From: Lyngbya sp. PCC 8106
GTDB lineage: Bacteria; Cyanobacteriota; Cyanobacteriia; Cyanobacteriales; Microcoleaceae
Length of the DNA stretch: 64,000 bases
Direction of reading: 5' to 3'
Assembly: GCF_000169095.1 (NCBI RefSeq)
Contig: NZ_AAVU01000023.1
Location: 36,836 to 100,835, forward strand
The notes beneath the pieces were generated by a model, which saw nothing but the letters and a program-made list of their open reading frames with translations, made no database searches and had not been told where the DNA came from. The stretch's first letter is position 1. Each line of letters opens with the position of its first letter. Position numbers and translations under genes: made by a program. Positions 35,067-45,136 of this stretch are shown one piece after another.

Positions 35067-36398
35067 ATGACAAGTTATATCACCGATTTAACCGATGACT
35101 TAATTGAATTTGCAGAAGAAGCCGAAATCATCTCACTCAATTCAGAAAAGATTGACCAAGCTTTAGAACTCAGTCAACAGCTTAACAAATCAACTCAGCA
35201 ATGGCAAATTTATTTACAGCTATTAGCATTGTTTGGCTTTGAAGATTGGTTAAAAAAACGGGAACCTGATCTAAGGATTATTGTAGAAAAAGCTTCCGTT
35301 ATGCAACCTGCTTATGCTAATATTTTAGATGTGGTTTGTAACCTACAAGTTGGAGAGTTTAAAATTTGTTTGATTCCCACAAATTACTGGAGTGATTCCG
35401 AAGTAAATGTTCCTAGAGCTATCCTTGATTTACCCGAATTTATAGCCCATTTTTATGTCCTTGTGGGAATAGACGAAACTTTAGAAGTTGCGGCAATTTT
35501 AAGATTTATACGTTACGATCAACTCAACTCCTATCACGCTCAATTACAACCTCAAATTGACTGGACTTATTCCTTAGAAAAGGAATGGTTTAACCCCCTA
35601 CCTGATGAGTTGCTGCTGTATTTACAATGTTTAACACCTGCAACAATTCCCTTACCTGCTATCCCCTCAACTCGCCAAGCAGAACTCTCTCAAATTCGTG
35701 ACGAACTCGCTACTCAATTGCTACAATTGCAATCTCGTCCCTTATGGAATAGCCTCAGTTGGGAACAAGGAACTGTGCTATTAACCCATCCGGAATTACT
35801 CAACTGGTTGCATCATTCTAATTCAGAAAATACCCCACAACAAACGACTTATTTATCCGATTTATTACAAATTCTCACTCAACAAGCCCTTAATGTCGGA
35901 CAATGGTTGCAGTCTCAAGTCAATGAACTCGCACAAGAACTATCATGGCAACCATTACCTATGGGAGTTTTTCGGCAAAACCTAACATCATCATCTCCTT
36001 TTGAAGCAAGCATTTTTAATGAAATTCGAGATAATTTTGGGGTAGAAATTCCTGAAGAAGCGGTTGGTGCCTATCAAGATATCCTCAATAAAATACGGTT
36101 ATATCCACTCAGTTGGTCACTGGCAGATTCCCAGGAAGAATGGACATTATTTTTGATTGTCACTCCTATTCCCGGTCAACCCTCTTTACCTGAAATTGAG
36201 TTAAGAATTAGCGATCAAACCGGAATCTTAGCAGAAGAAAAACTCGATTCTCAACACAATAAAAGTTACTTGTTAGCACAAATAGAAGGAACCTATGATG
36301 AAAAATTCCTCGTAACTATTACGACAACAGATGGAGAAATACAAGTTTCTCGATTATTTGAATATCGCAATTCACCCAACTCAGAGATTATTAATTAA
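35067..36398 (+). CDS. DUF1822 family protein
   Basis: The frame is open from an ATG at 34977 that overlaps the preceding gene, but the ATG at 35067 has a strong ribosome site (TAGGAGGA, 35049-35058 region) and is preferred, giving 443 residues. Family features include the N-terminal helical segment, ILDVVCNLQVGEFKICLIP, and a C-terminal beta domain (LYPLSWSLADSQEEWTLFLI, then PEIELRISDQTGILAEEKLD). DUF1822 proteins occur in cyanobacteria next to CHASE2/CHAT genes; their function is unknown. A short 8-base gap leads to the CHAT-CHASE2 gene, so co-translation is likely. Confidence 0.8.
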   Translation: MTSYITDLTDDLIEFAEEAEIISLNSEKIDQALELSQQLNKSTQQWQIYLQLLALFGFEDWLKKREPDLRIIVEKASVMQPAYANILDVVCNLQVGEFKICLIPTNYWSDSEVNVPRAILDLPEFIAHFYVLVGIDETLEVAAILRFIRYDQLNSYHAQLQPQIDWTYSLEKEWFNPLPDELLLYLQCLTPATIPLPAIPSTRQAELSQIRDELATQLLQLQSRPLWNSLSWEQGTVLLTHPELLNWLHHSNSENTPQQTTYLSDLLQILTQQALNVGQWLQSQVNELAQELSWQPLPMGVFRQNLTSSSPFEASIFNEIRDNFGVEIPEEAVGAYQDILNKIRLYPLSWSLADSQEEWTLFLIVTPIPGQPSLPEIELRISDQTGILAEEKLDSQHNKSYLLAQIEGTYDEKFLVTITTTDGEIQVSRLFEYRNSPNSEIIN

Positions 36399-36406
36399 CT
36401 GACAAC

Positions 36407-38479
36407 ATGAACCGCACTGCATTTAAGCTGAGAATTCGTCAAATTGCTTCTTTATGCGACTTTGAACTCTCTTGGGGACAAGGACAAATACTCACGAGTC
36501 AGCTAGAATATTCTCCAGAATTAATCGAACTTTACAAAGAGTGGAAAAACGCCTATCTTAATTATTATCAACACCTACGGGGAAGGGTAAAAAAAATTGT
36601 CACTATCACCCCTTCTTCTCAAGATTGGCGTTCTTCTCTTGTGCAAGCACAAGCCAAATTATTAGATCGATTTCATCACTGGTTATTGAGTCCTGAATTG
36701 GCTGCTATCCGCCGTCAAATTGCTCAAACTGCGATTCATTCTGAAACCGGAGGAGTCGATGTATTTTTGACTTGTACTCCGTTAGAATTAGCACGGCTTC
36801 CTTGGGAAACGTGGGAAATCGGCACAGATTTAGGTACAGTTGGAAAAATTCGGATTGCTCGTACACCGAATAATATTCTTTGTGAATCTGTACATCCACT
36901 GCGTCGAAAAATTCGAGTTTTAGCTATTCTTGGCGAAGATAACCGACTAAATTTTACGGGAGATTGGGAAGTTCTTCAACAAAAGTTGAGTAATATTGCT
37001 GAGATTCGATTAGATAAAGAGTGGAAAAAAGATGAGGAAAAAGACGAAAATATCGAAGCGATTTTGTCTAGAATGTATCAAGCAATAGCTGATAAACGAG
37101 GTTGGGATATTCTATTCTTTGCCGGACATAGTAATGAAACTGAACTCACCGGAGGCGAAATTAGTATTGCACCCAAACTTTCCATTTCTATTCGTGAAAT
37201 TGAACCCGCACTCAGACAAGCCAAACAAAATGGACTTCAATTTGCTATTTTCAACTCTTGTAATGGAATTAATATTGCCGAATCCCTGATTAATTTAGGA
37301 CTCAATCAAGTTGTAGTCATGCGCGAACCGATTCATAATCAAGTTGCGGGTGAATTTATTCAGCAATTTTTACAAAGCTTAAGTGAGTTTAAAGACGCCC
37401 ATGAAGCGATGCAGGATGCTTGTGAGTTTTTGCAACAGCAAGAAAAGCGAATTCACTATCCTTCAGCATCTCTCATTCCATCTATTTTTCGTCATCCAGA
37501 AGCTGAGTTATTTCGCTTGAAACAACAGGGATGGAAACTTTGGCTACCCAGTTCTCTGGAAACTTTCTCTCTATTAACTGTTGTGATTTTCAGTTTGTTA
37601 ATACCCGTACAAGAAAAATTACTTGAATTTAGACTCTTTGCACAAGCAATTTATCGTTTTCTGATACAGCCCGAGTTTATCTCACCCCTAGAACAAAAAT
37701 CCCCCGTACTCATTGTACAAGTCGATCAGGAATCTATCAAAGCTTCCCCAGAAAAATTTCAAGAAATTTGTCCGATTAATTATAGTTATTTAACTAAACT
37801 TATTACTCGACTGTCTCAGCTAAAAGCACATACTATCGGAATTGACTATATTTTAGATCAAGACCAAAAACAGCCTGAAAATACAGATCAACTTGCTCAA
37901 GCTGTTAGAAATAGCATCCAACAAAATACTTGGTTTGTCTTTGGTGCAGTTGAAAATGAAGAACCTCAATTGGGAGTTAGCGATCGCATTGCGAGTCTCA
38001 ATTGGAGTTTAGAAGGAGATATTTATTTTTTTCCCCAATATCTCGAACTTTTACCGAATCACGGTAGTTGTGTGGAAAGTTGTCCATTTTCCTATCTTTT
38101 AGCACTGATTCATCAGCTTAAGGCTGACTCGAGTTTTCCTAATTTTATGCAACCAAACTTACAAAATGAGCAGTTTTTTCGTTCGACATTGTTTCAAGCT
38201 TTAGAAACAGTTGATTTAGATAAAAAAACTCAGAAAATTTACAACCTAAAGCTTCCCTTAACCGCAAGTTTTTTTCAATGGCTGCATCCTATTATTGATT
38301 ATTCCTTTCCACCAACTCAAGTTTATGAAACGATTTCTGCCCAGGCTTTACTAGCAGGTAAAGTTCCCCCCTATATTGATGAACAAGTTATTATTATTGC
38401 ACCCGGAGGTCATCCAGAAGCAGGATTAAACTGTCAAGGAAAAGATAATTTTTCTCTCCCACTAGCCGTGAAATTTTGA
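36407..38479 (+). CDS. CHAT-CHASE2 sensor protein, 5' part up to an in-frame TGA
   Basis: The N-terminal ~370 residues form a CHAT (caspase-like) domain: His241 in FFAGHSNETEL and Cys285 in IFNSCNGIN are the expected dyad. A membrane helix (LLTVVIFSLLIPVQEKLLEF) and an extracytoplasmic CHASE2 domain follow (SPVLIVQVDQESI, HTIGIDYILDQDQ, LAGKVPPYIDEQVIIIA). The frame stops at TGA 38477-38479 after LPLAVKF. CHASE2 proteins normally read W at this position and go on to three membrane helices, which are encoded in the same frame immediately after. The gene is thus split by one nonsense codon. It belongs to the operon with DUF1822 and DUF928. Confidence 0.8.
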   Translation: MNRTAFKLRIRQIASLCDFELSWGQGQILTSQLEYSPELIELYKEWKNAYLNYYQHLRGRVKKIVTITPSSQDWRSSLVQAQAKLLDRFHHWLLSPELAAIRRQIAQTAIHSETGGVDVFLTCTPLELARLPWETWEIGTDLGTVGKIRIARTPNNILCESVHPLRRKIRVLAILGEDNRLNFTGDWEVLQQKLSNIAEIRLDKEWKKDEEKDENIEAILSRMYQAIADKRGWDILFFAGHSNETELTGGEISIAPKLSISIREIEPALRQAKQNGLQFAIFNSCNGINIAESLINLGLNQVVVMREPIHNQVAGEFIQQFLQSLSEFKDAHEAMQDACEFLQQQEKRIHYPSASLIPSIFRHPEAELFRLKQQGWKLWLPSSLETFSLLTVVIFSLLIPVQEKLLEFRLFAQAIYRFLIQPEFISPLEQKSPVLIVQVDQESIKASPEKFQEICPINYSYLTKLITRLSQLKAHTIGIDYILDQDQKQPENTDQLAQAVRNSIQQNTWFVFGAVENEEPQLGVSDRIASLNWSLEGDIYFFPQYLELLPNHGSCVESCPFSYLLALIHQLKADSSFPNFMQPNLQNEQFFRSTLFQALETVDLDKKTQKIYNLKLPLTASFFQWLHPIIDYSFPPTQVYETISAQALLAGKVPPYIDEQVIIIAPGGHPEAGLNCQGKDNFSLPLAVKF

Positions 38480-38800
38480 GGGAGAGACACAGACCGTATA
38501 ACTGGAGGAGAAATCCATGCTTATATGATTCATCATATATTGAGACAGCGATTTGTGGTTGCTATTCCTGATGTGTGGATGCTAGGATTAGCAGCAATCT
38601 TTGGAAAAGGGACTCTGTTATTTCTGGGAGAACATCCTCATCAGCGAAAATACTGGATTAGAGTTTTCAAAGGTGCTACAGTTGTTTATATTTTAGTTGG
38701 ACTGCAAATCTATATGTCTCCAGGGATACTGATTCCCTATTTTTTTCCACTTGTCGTGTTTTGGACTTATGTAAGTAGAGGACAATCGAACGATGACTAA
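38480..38800 (+). pseudogene. 3' remainder of the CHAT-CHASE2 gene
   Basis: In the same frame as the upstream part, after the TGA, the codons give GRDTDRITGGEIHAYMIHHI, then LRQRFVVAIPDVWMLGLAAI and two more hydrophobic helices (ATVVYILVGLQIYM, ILIPYFFPLVVFWTYVS). This is the standard end of CHASE2 domain proteins. An ATG at 38525 could start a separate 91-residue peptide, but no ribosome site fits it well. The end overlaps the DUF928 start by 8 bases. Confidence 0.7.
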
Positions 38801-39518
38801 TAAAAAGTTAATTTCAACTCTTTTAATTACGACCGGAATCTTAATGGTTTTTTCTTCCATTTTACCTTTGAAAGCACAAACTAGGTTTGCTCCAAGCGGC
38901 CAACAGCGCCAACCCGAACCCAGAGAATTACTCGATAATTTCACCGGACGTTTATTTGTCCTCGAACGCAAGAAAAAGCCGGGGGGCGGTCGAGGAGAAG
39001 TTTGTCCCATTGCGCCTCAAACTTGGGTTAATAGCAATGATGAAAACGCTACTTTAGAACCAGTAAAAATCCTTAGTTCTCAACCGCTTTTTTTCTGGAA
39101 AAGCAATGGAGAAAATGCGATAAAAATTGAAGTATTTGAAGATTCAGAAATAATCAAAGATCCGATTTGGAAAGCTGATATTCCAGACGGACAAACACAT
39201 ATTTTGTATCAAGGTGAACCCTTAAAAGCCGGAAAAGTTTATTACTGGAGATTGGTAGCCATCGGACCGAAGAAGCAAACCTATTTTCAAGTTTTACCAG
39301 AGCAAAACCCCATTCAGGAAGAATTAAAAACCCGAGAAAATAAACTTCAGTCTCAAGGAGCCTCTGCTGAAGAAATTTCTTTAAAAAAAGCTCACTATTT
39401 AGCCGAACAAGGATTGTGGTCAGATGCTTTGCGAGAACTTTTTTCTGTGGCGAATCCTTCCGCAGAGTTGAAAAAAAGTATTCAACAAATTATCGCTCAT
39501 AATTTTTGCGAAGATTAA
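38793..39518 (+). CDS. DUF928 family secreted protein
   Basis: The 241-residue protein has a signal peptide (LISTLLITTGILMVFSSILP, LKAQ). The DUF928 features are present: VCPIAPQTW, a beta-rich core (SSQPLFFWKSNGENAIKIEV), LKAGKVYYWRLVAIG and the C-terminal helices (YLAEQGLWSDALRELFS). These proteins accompany CHASE2 genes in cyanobacteria; their role is unknown, perhaps an extracytoplasmic partner of the sensor. It is the last gene of the plus-strand operon and faces the caspase gene, which ends 53 bases away. Confidence 0.85.
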   Translation: MTNKKLISTLLITTGILMVFSSILPLKAQTRFAPSGQQRQPEPRELLDNFTGRLFVLERKKKPGGGRGEVCPIAPQTWVNSNDENATLEPVKILSSQPLFFWKSNGENAIKIEVFEDSEIIKDPIWKADIPDGQTHILYQGEPLKAGKVYYWRLVAIGPKKQTYFQVLPEQNPIQEELKTRENKLQSQGASAEEISLKKAHYLAEQGLWSDALRELFSVANPSAELKKSIQQIIAHNFCED

Positions 39519-39571
39519 ATTAGATAAAGATTGGCTGAACGGTAAATTATTACCAAATCAGCCAATTGAAC

Positions 39572-41728
39572 CTACTCTGAAATATCAAAGGAAATAGACA
39601 AAGTTGCTATATCCGTCGTACTTAACTGTCCAATGGACGAAGCCGAAGTTCGCTCCCGTAAATCATCAAATAACTTACCCATAAAATATAGTCCTCTATC
39701 TTTTCCTTCTTTTTGAAGTGAAAAAGTCCCTTCATTTTGATTCAGTTCACTGGCTAGAGAGCGTAACATATTCACGGTTTTACTCATCGGATAACGGCTG
39801 ACAATGATTAAAGCTTCCCCCCTTCCAATTTCAACAGCTTGTAAGGTTTCACTCTGTTGAATTTGATTCGGTAAAAGTTGCATTTCCTCATCATAAATCC
39901 CACCCGCTCCCGGAAAAGTAATGTAAAGCCAACCTTGAGAATCAACCACCATCATCAGCACATAAAGCGTACTCAATCCGTAGTTTTTTACATGAAATTG
40001 AAAGGGTTGCTTCAATTTAAGTTGAGCGATTGAGCTTTCAAAATTATCTTCACTGTTTGCTTTTTGGGTGCGGGTTCGTGCTAAAATTTGATTAGGTTGA
40101 TCAACTAAACTAACAGACGCATCAACTGCTAACTGAGAAGACTGAGCATTGAGAGTTGTTTTAACTAAACGAACAACCAAAAATGCTTTTAATTTTGCCT
40201 CTAAACGATTAATTGCAGCCAAAATACTTTCACCGGGTTCACCAAAAGATTTAGGAATTGAATTGAGTTCTGAGGTGAATAAACCTAAACTTCCTATGGG
40301 AGGTAAATCCGTCAATTCCTGAGACTGTAATTGTTGCTGAATATCAGCAGTTATCCGGCTAAAAATATAGTCAACTCCACCGGGATAGGGAATATCTCCC
40401 CTCTGCATGGGAATAGCTTTTAAGCGGTTAATGTTAGAAATTGCGCGTTGAGCGGTTGTGCTGTCTGAAGCAATAGAAATATCAAGTCCGATGCGTAAGT
40501 TTAAATCTGTGGGAACTGTGCGGCTTTTTTCTCGCAATAATGTTCCCGGTTGGAGAGACGCAGGCGTTTGTTTTTGCCAACTCGCTTTTCCCACTAATCC
40601 CTGACGATTTTCTAAACGAATTTCATCCCCCGTAGACTGATTATTTTCATCTAAAATCGAAAAAACTGAACCCGACGAAAAGGCTTCTAAACTGTTTTCA
40701 TCGAGTCCCCCCAACCAAAGCGTCGCTCCATTATTCTGAACGTTTGTAACTACTGCATCGGTTGGCGGTGCTGTCGTCTTTTGAAAATAAACAGGTTGAT
40801 TTTCAGTCCCATCCGCAAGCGGATTCTGTCTGGATTTCCTCCTAATCGAACGACGAACTTGAGTCATTGTGCGTTCAACAGTAGACTGTTCTTGCCAAAG
40901 AGATTGAGTCATAAAATAAGTAAAAGCTCCCGCATGAAAGTCACCAAAATCAGCATCTATCGCCTCTTCATCCGCTCTGGCTGAAGCAATTACAACCCCT
41001 TTTCGCACTTTACAACGACGCCGAAAGAATTCTTCTGGAGACCATTTAAGTTGAGTTAATAAACTTTGCTGATAATCGAGTTCTTCAAAAACAAGTATTG
41101 CATTTTTTGAGACCGAACGCACTCGATGAATTCCCCTTGTACCTCCGCCAGAATAACAACTATCTAGCACCGCAGTCACATTTTCCGTTTTCAAAAGAGA
41201 CATTAATAAAAACAATGTTCGTCCCATAATATCGGGGGCTGAATCGGTATCGGCTACAACAAACGTGCTATTTGCGGGATTACTTTGAGCAGGAATTGGA
41301 TTATTTGGACAGTCTTGAATTGGGTTGGGGTCTATCTGTTGAGAACCATGACCTGAAAAGTGAAAAACCACCACATCACCCGGTTGAGCTTGTTTAATTA
41401 AGTGTTCTTCAAATGCAGTTAAAATATTACTTCGGGTCGGTTTTTTATCGTTTGCATCTGTTGTTAGTCGAATAATATCTTGAGGATTGAAACCAAAACG
41501 ATGAATTAAAAGTTCCTGCTGTAAATCAACATCAGTGACACAACCTTTGAGATTGGGCCAAGAGCGATAATCATTAATTCCAACTAAAAGTGCGAGTTTG
41601 CGAGGGGTATCTTGAGCGAGAACTTTACCATAGCGATTGCTTTTTTGTTGAAGATTATAAGCGTTGAGTCCGAGAGTGGCTAAAGTCGTAGAACCTGTCA
41701 GTTCTAGGAAGCGACGGCGCCTAATCAT
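39572..41728 (-). CDS. Caspase-fold (orthocaspase, peptidase C14) protein with DUF4384
   Basis: The 718-residue protein starts with MIRRRRFLELTGSTTLATLG, a twin-arginine-like export signal. The caspase p20 domain follows: KLALLVGINDYRSWPNLKGC, catalytic His127 in VFHFSGHGSQ and Cys191 in VLDSCYSGGG. Both dyad residues are intact. Near the C-terminus, FQFHVKNYGLSTLYVLMMVV, then WLYITFPGAGG and SRYPM fit DUF4384. It lies downstream of the TPR-CHAT gene on the same strand (39-base gap), so the two probably form an operon. An extracytoplasmic arginine/lysine-specific protease is the family expectation; the target is unknown. Confidence 0.85.
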   Translation of the reverse strand: MIRRRRFLELTGSTTLATLGLNAYNLQQKSNRYGKVLAQDTPRKLALLVGINDYRSWPNLKGCVTDVDLQQELLIHRFGFNPQDIIRLTTDANDKKPTRSNILTAFEEHLIKQAQPGDVVVFHFSGHGSQQIDPNPIQDCPNNPIPAQSNPANSTFVVADTDSAPDIMGRTLFLLMSLLKTENVTAVLDSCYSGGGTRGIHRVRSVSKNAILVFEELDYQQSLLTQLKWSPEEFFRRRCKVRKGVVIASARADEEAIDADFGDFHAGAFTYFMTQSLWQEQSTVERTMTQVRRSIRRKSRQNPLADGTENQPVYFQKTTAPPTDAVVTNVQNNGATLWLGGLDENSLEAFSSGSVFSILDENNQSTGDEIRLENRQGLVGKASWQKQTPASLQPGTLLREKSRTVPTDLNLRIGLDISIASDSTTAQRAISNINRLKAIPMQRGDIPYPGGVDYIFSRITADIQQQLQSQELTDLPPIGSLGLFTSELNSIPKSFGEPGESILAAINRLEAKLKAFLVVRLVKTTLNAQSSQLAVDASVSLVDQPNQILARTRTQKANSEDNFESSIAQLKLKQPFQFHVKNYGLSTLYVLMMVVDSQGWLYITFPGAGGIYDEEMQLLPNQIQQSETLQAVEIGRGEALIIVSRYPMSKTVNMLRSLASELNQNEGTFSLQKEGKDRGLYFMGKLFDDLRERTSASSIGQLSTTDIATLSISFDISE

Positions 41729-41767
41729 AAACCTATTCCCCTATTTTAAAAGTTTAAAATTCAGTTA

Positions 41768-44700
41768 TTATTCAGCCTCACCAATGAGTGTAAACGCCGC
41801 CCAAAATTGGGGTTGTTCGGGATATTTTTCGGCTAAAGTTAGCATCGCTTGACGCAAAGCTTGAGCTTTGTCAGGATTGGCTTGCAGGTTTTGATAAAAT
41901 GCTGTCATTAATTCAGCCGTCGGTTGATCTTTAACATTCCACAGGGAAACAATTAAACTCGGTACACCCGCAGCAATAAACGCACGAGATAAACCCACAA
42001 CACCATCTCCTGTAATCTCTCCACCTCCGGTACTACAAGCGCTTAAAACCACTAATTCCGCATTTAATTTCAGGTCAATAATTTCTCTAGAAGTGAGAAA
42101 GCCATCTAAGTTTAAAAGCTTTTTGGGAGGATTTGCTAAATAAGAAATTAGATCAACCCAATCGCTTTCAGTTAAGTTTTTGGTCTTCAATAAACAGTTG
42201 GAATTGTTTGTAGAATTCTCACCGATTGATGTATCGGGCGCCAAAGCAATTGCTCCGGGTATTCCCAAGCCAAAATTATCCAGTAGTCCATGAGTTGCCA
42301 GATGAATAATTCGACTGGAAGGCATTTTTCTTAATACAGCAGCTTTGGTGGCGTCATCTTTGAGTAAAGGTTCAGTCTGAAAAATCCGAGCAATTTCTCT
42401 GGCTTCTGTTTCTGCACCCGGAAGATCGCTTAACTGTTCGCTTCTGGTATCACTTAACTGAGCGGTGATCTGCTCTGCGGAAAGATTAGTTTGTGATGGC
42501 ACGGTTGGCATCGTGGGATTGCCTACAATTAATATATCCTGACCTGATACTTTTTGGCGCTGTTGTTGAGTCAGTTCTAAGATTTGAATGGCAGGTGCGG
42601 TAAGAATCGTATGTTTTTGAATTAAATAGTTATTTTCTGCATCTTTTAATGCCGGAAAAGGAACTAAAAATAGCTCACCTTGCGGAATGAAAATAACTCG
42701 TTCATTTGCATCAGTGGGTAACAGTTCGGCAATGGGTTCTATTAAAAGTTGATGGAGTTGTTGTAAATTTTGTTGGGGTGTAGATGAGTCTATCGAACTC
42801 TCTTGGTTCTCTACAAATTGTAAGGCTTGACGCTCTACTCCTATCGATTGACGGCTAATTTGAACTAATCCCGAAAGAGAGGTTTTTTGTTGCCAAAGGG
42901 GTCGGAGATTGGTCTGACGAAATTCGACTTCACCTGTCGGTTTAATTACCCAAATATACAGTTCGGATTCTTTGGATTGAACTCGACCGTCAAGTTTAAC
43001 TTGCTCGTAGAGAATTGAATACTGAACTAAGGTTGCATTTTGAGTTTTAGCAATTTGTTTAATTTTTGCAATATCAGGTAATCTAAATGTGGATTGATTA
43101 TATCGTTCTGACAGAAGTTCAACTAAAGGTCTGGCACGTCCTCGTTCGGAAACTTCTAATGCAGTCTCTATTTTATCCTGAACAATTAGGGCTTGTTGTA
43201 ATCTAGAATAGGTCGAAACTTGGGTATCAAAAATTGAAATTTTTTGCGTGTCGCTCAAGTCGGTTCGTAGTGGTTCGAGAATTTCTAGCGCCTTCCATAA
43301 TGTTTGTTCTGCCTCTGCATATTTTCCTTGTTTAAGATAAGCATAAGCTATCAAGTTTAAGGCAAAACCTTCGCCAGCTTTGTCACCCGCTTCTTGATAA
43401 ATTGATAAAGATTGTTGCAGTAACTCCAAGGCTTTATCATAACTAAGTCGATTAATATAAACCTCTCCTAAATTAGCCAATATCGCCGCTTCTCCAGCCC
43501 GATTTTCTAATCGCTGTTGCAAAACAAGAGCGATTTGATATGATTCTAATGCCTCCATCCATTGCCCCTGTTCTTGTTGGATGCGACCAATACTGCTTAA
43601 GGCAACTGCTTCTAGTTGTTGAATCTCTGATTGTTCAGCAAGGGCTAAAACCTGCTGATTAAAATTCAATGCTTCATCATATTTTCCCTGTTGTGTATAA
43701 ATATTTCCAATGTCGTTTAAAGTCCGTCCTTCTAGAAAAGTGTTCTCAATTTCTCTGACAATCTCTAAGGCAAGTTGATGGTATTGTAAAGCTTGATCAT
43801 CTTGTCCTATACTATTATAAAAAGAACCAATATTACTGAAAACATTGGTTTGGAGTTCTGGGTTATTAATGGCTTGAGCCGTTGCGATCGCGTTTTGATG
43901 AAGTTGAGCAACTTGAGCATATTCTCCCAAGCTATTATAAACACTTCCGAGATGGGTTTGAGTTTGGGCTAGTTCAGCGGGATCGGCAATCTCTTGATAA
44001 ATGTTCAAAGCTTGTTTATGAGCCTCTAGTGCTTCGGTAAATTTGCCGATATTTTTGTAAGCTACTCCCAAGTTATTGAGTGCTTTTGCTTCAATTTTTC
44101 CGTCGGAAGCTTCCTGAGCAAGAGCTATTGCTTGGCGAGAATAATCAATTGCTTGATTGTATTTTTCTATCTGATTGTGCAGCTCGCCGAGATTGTTGAT
44201 AATTTCGCCTTCAACAACTTTTTCATTGAGTTGTAGATTTTTATCCTCATCTTCTTCCGGTGTAATTCGAGTTTGATTGGGTTCTCGAACCGCTTCTAAA
44301 GCACTTTGAAAAGTTTTTAAAGCTACCTTGTACTCGGACTTTTCTTTAAAAATTTGTCCGATTTTGTTAAGGGAATTTCCGGATTCTATCCCGTCGCTTT
44401 TTTCTTGAGAAATATTCAAGGTCTGAGCGTATAGGGATAAGGCTACGTCATAGAATTTTAAATCATTAGCAATACTTGCCCTTTGATTTAATGTTCGGAT
44501 TATAATCAAGTCCTTTTCAAGCTCCGATGCCGCTCCTAGACTAATACCAAATAATTTAAATGATCGATCATATTGTCCTAGATTGTAATAATAGTTACCC
44601 AGGTCATAAGCTTCATTCATCAAATTAGTCATTTTTTTCTTTTGACCGGGTTGAATAATTTGATTAAGCAGAAAAGAAAATCCTATAAGACCTGCCGATA

Positions 44701-45136
44701 AAAGAAGAGTATCTGTGAAGTCAGAGCGTAGAATTCTGCCTGCCTTTCTTGCATTTTCTATACTTTTACTTACGCTCTCACTCATTTGACTTAAGATATT
44801 ATACACACTTGATTGTTCTATCTGCTCAGAAATTTTAATCAAGTCTTTTGACATCCGATTAACCAGAAAATCTTCAACCTCCGGCCATTTTTGAAAATCC
44901 CCTTGCAGTTGAGCGAGTTGAAAGTTGGAGATTGTACTATCGAGATCGCAAAATTCGTTAGAAGTTATCGGTTTTAATTCAGACTCGAAGTTCAATTCTT
45001 CATCAAGTTGGTATTGGATGGTTTGAGCTTGTGCAACTGAACTTCTGAAACCCCAACCTAATGGCAAGATAATTGAAGGAACAGAAATCAAAAAACTTCC
45101 AAAAATTACTTTAACAACATTCATAACTTTATACAT
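41768..45136 (-). CDS. TPR-CHAT protease-like protein
   Basis: The 1122-residue protein begins with a hydrophobic signal or anchor (VKVIFGSFLISVPSIILPLG); the ATG for MNVVKV four codons in is an alternative start. A second hydrophobic segment lies near residue 165. About eleven TPR repeats follow (~195-625; for example ALNNLGVAYKNIGKFTEALE). The C-terminal CHAT domain has His ~949 in HLATHGLLDNF and Cys ~1034 in VVLSACSTGGG, plus the hallmark GLSRAFIAAGVPSLIVSLWN. CHAT proteases in TPR-CHAT/gasdermin and Craspase-like systems cut partner proteins. Here the neighbour is a caspase-fold protein rather than a gasdermin. Confidence 0.9.
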   Translation of the reverse strand: MYKVMNVVKVIFGSFLISVPSIILPLGWGFRSSVAQAQTIQYQLDEELNFESELKPITSNEFCDLDSTISNFQLAQLQGDFQKWPEVEDFLVNRMSKDLIKISEQIEQSSVYNILSQMSESVSKSIENARKAGRILRSDFTDTLLLSAGLIGFSFLLNQIIQPGQKKKMTNLMNEAYDLGNYYYNLGQYDRSFKLFGISLGAASELEKDLIIIRTLNQRASIANDLKFYDVALSLYAQTLNISQEKSDGIESGNSLNKIGQIFKEKSEYKVALKTFQSALEAVREPNQTRITPEEDEDKNLQLNEKVVEGEIINNLGELHNQIEKYNQAIDYSRQAIALAQEASDGKIEAKALNNLGVAYKNIGKFTEALEAHKQALNIYQEIADPAELAQTQTHLGSVYNSLGEYAQVAQLHQNAIATAQAINNPELQTNVFSNIGSFYNSIGQDDQALQYHQLALEIVREIENTFLEGRTLNDIGNIYTQQGKYDEALNFNQQVLALAEQSEIQQLEAVALSSIGRIQQEQGQWMEALESYQIALVLQQRLENRAGEAAILANLGEVYINRLSYDKALELLQQSLSIYQEAGDKAGEGFALNLIAYAYLKQGKYAEAEQTLWKALEILEPLRTDLSDTQKISIFDTQVSTYSRLQQALIVQDKIETALEVSERGRARPLVELLSERYNQSTFRLPDIAKIKQIAKTQNATLVQYSILYEQVKLDGRVQSKESELYIWVIKPTGEVEFRQTNLRPLWQQKTSLSGLVQISRQSIGVERQALQFVENQESSIDSSTPQQNLQQLHQLLIEPIAELLPTDANERVIFIPQGELFLVPFPALKDAENNYLIQKHTILTAPAIQILELTQQQRQKVSGQDILIVGNPTMPTVPSQTNLSAEQITAQLSDTRSEQLSDLPGAETEAREIARIFQTEPLLKDDATKAAVLRKMPSSRIIHLATHGLLDNFGLGIPGAIALAPDTSIGENSTNNSNCLLKTKNLTESDWVDLISYLANPPKKLLNLDGFLTSREIIDLKLNAELVVLSACSTGGGEITGDGVVGLSRAFIAAGVPSLIVSLWNVKDQPTAELMTAFYQNLQANPDKAQALRQAMLTLAEKYPEQPQFWAAFTLIGEAE

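Noticed and set aside
38477..38479. TGA as programmed recoding (selenocysteine or Trp)
   Set aside because: Cyanobacteria use the standard code and no SECIS-like element or other TGA use is evident; a nonsense mutation or base error is simpler.
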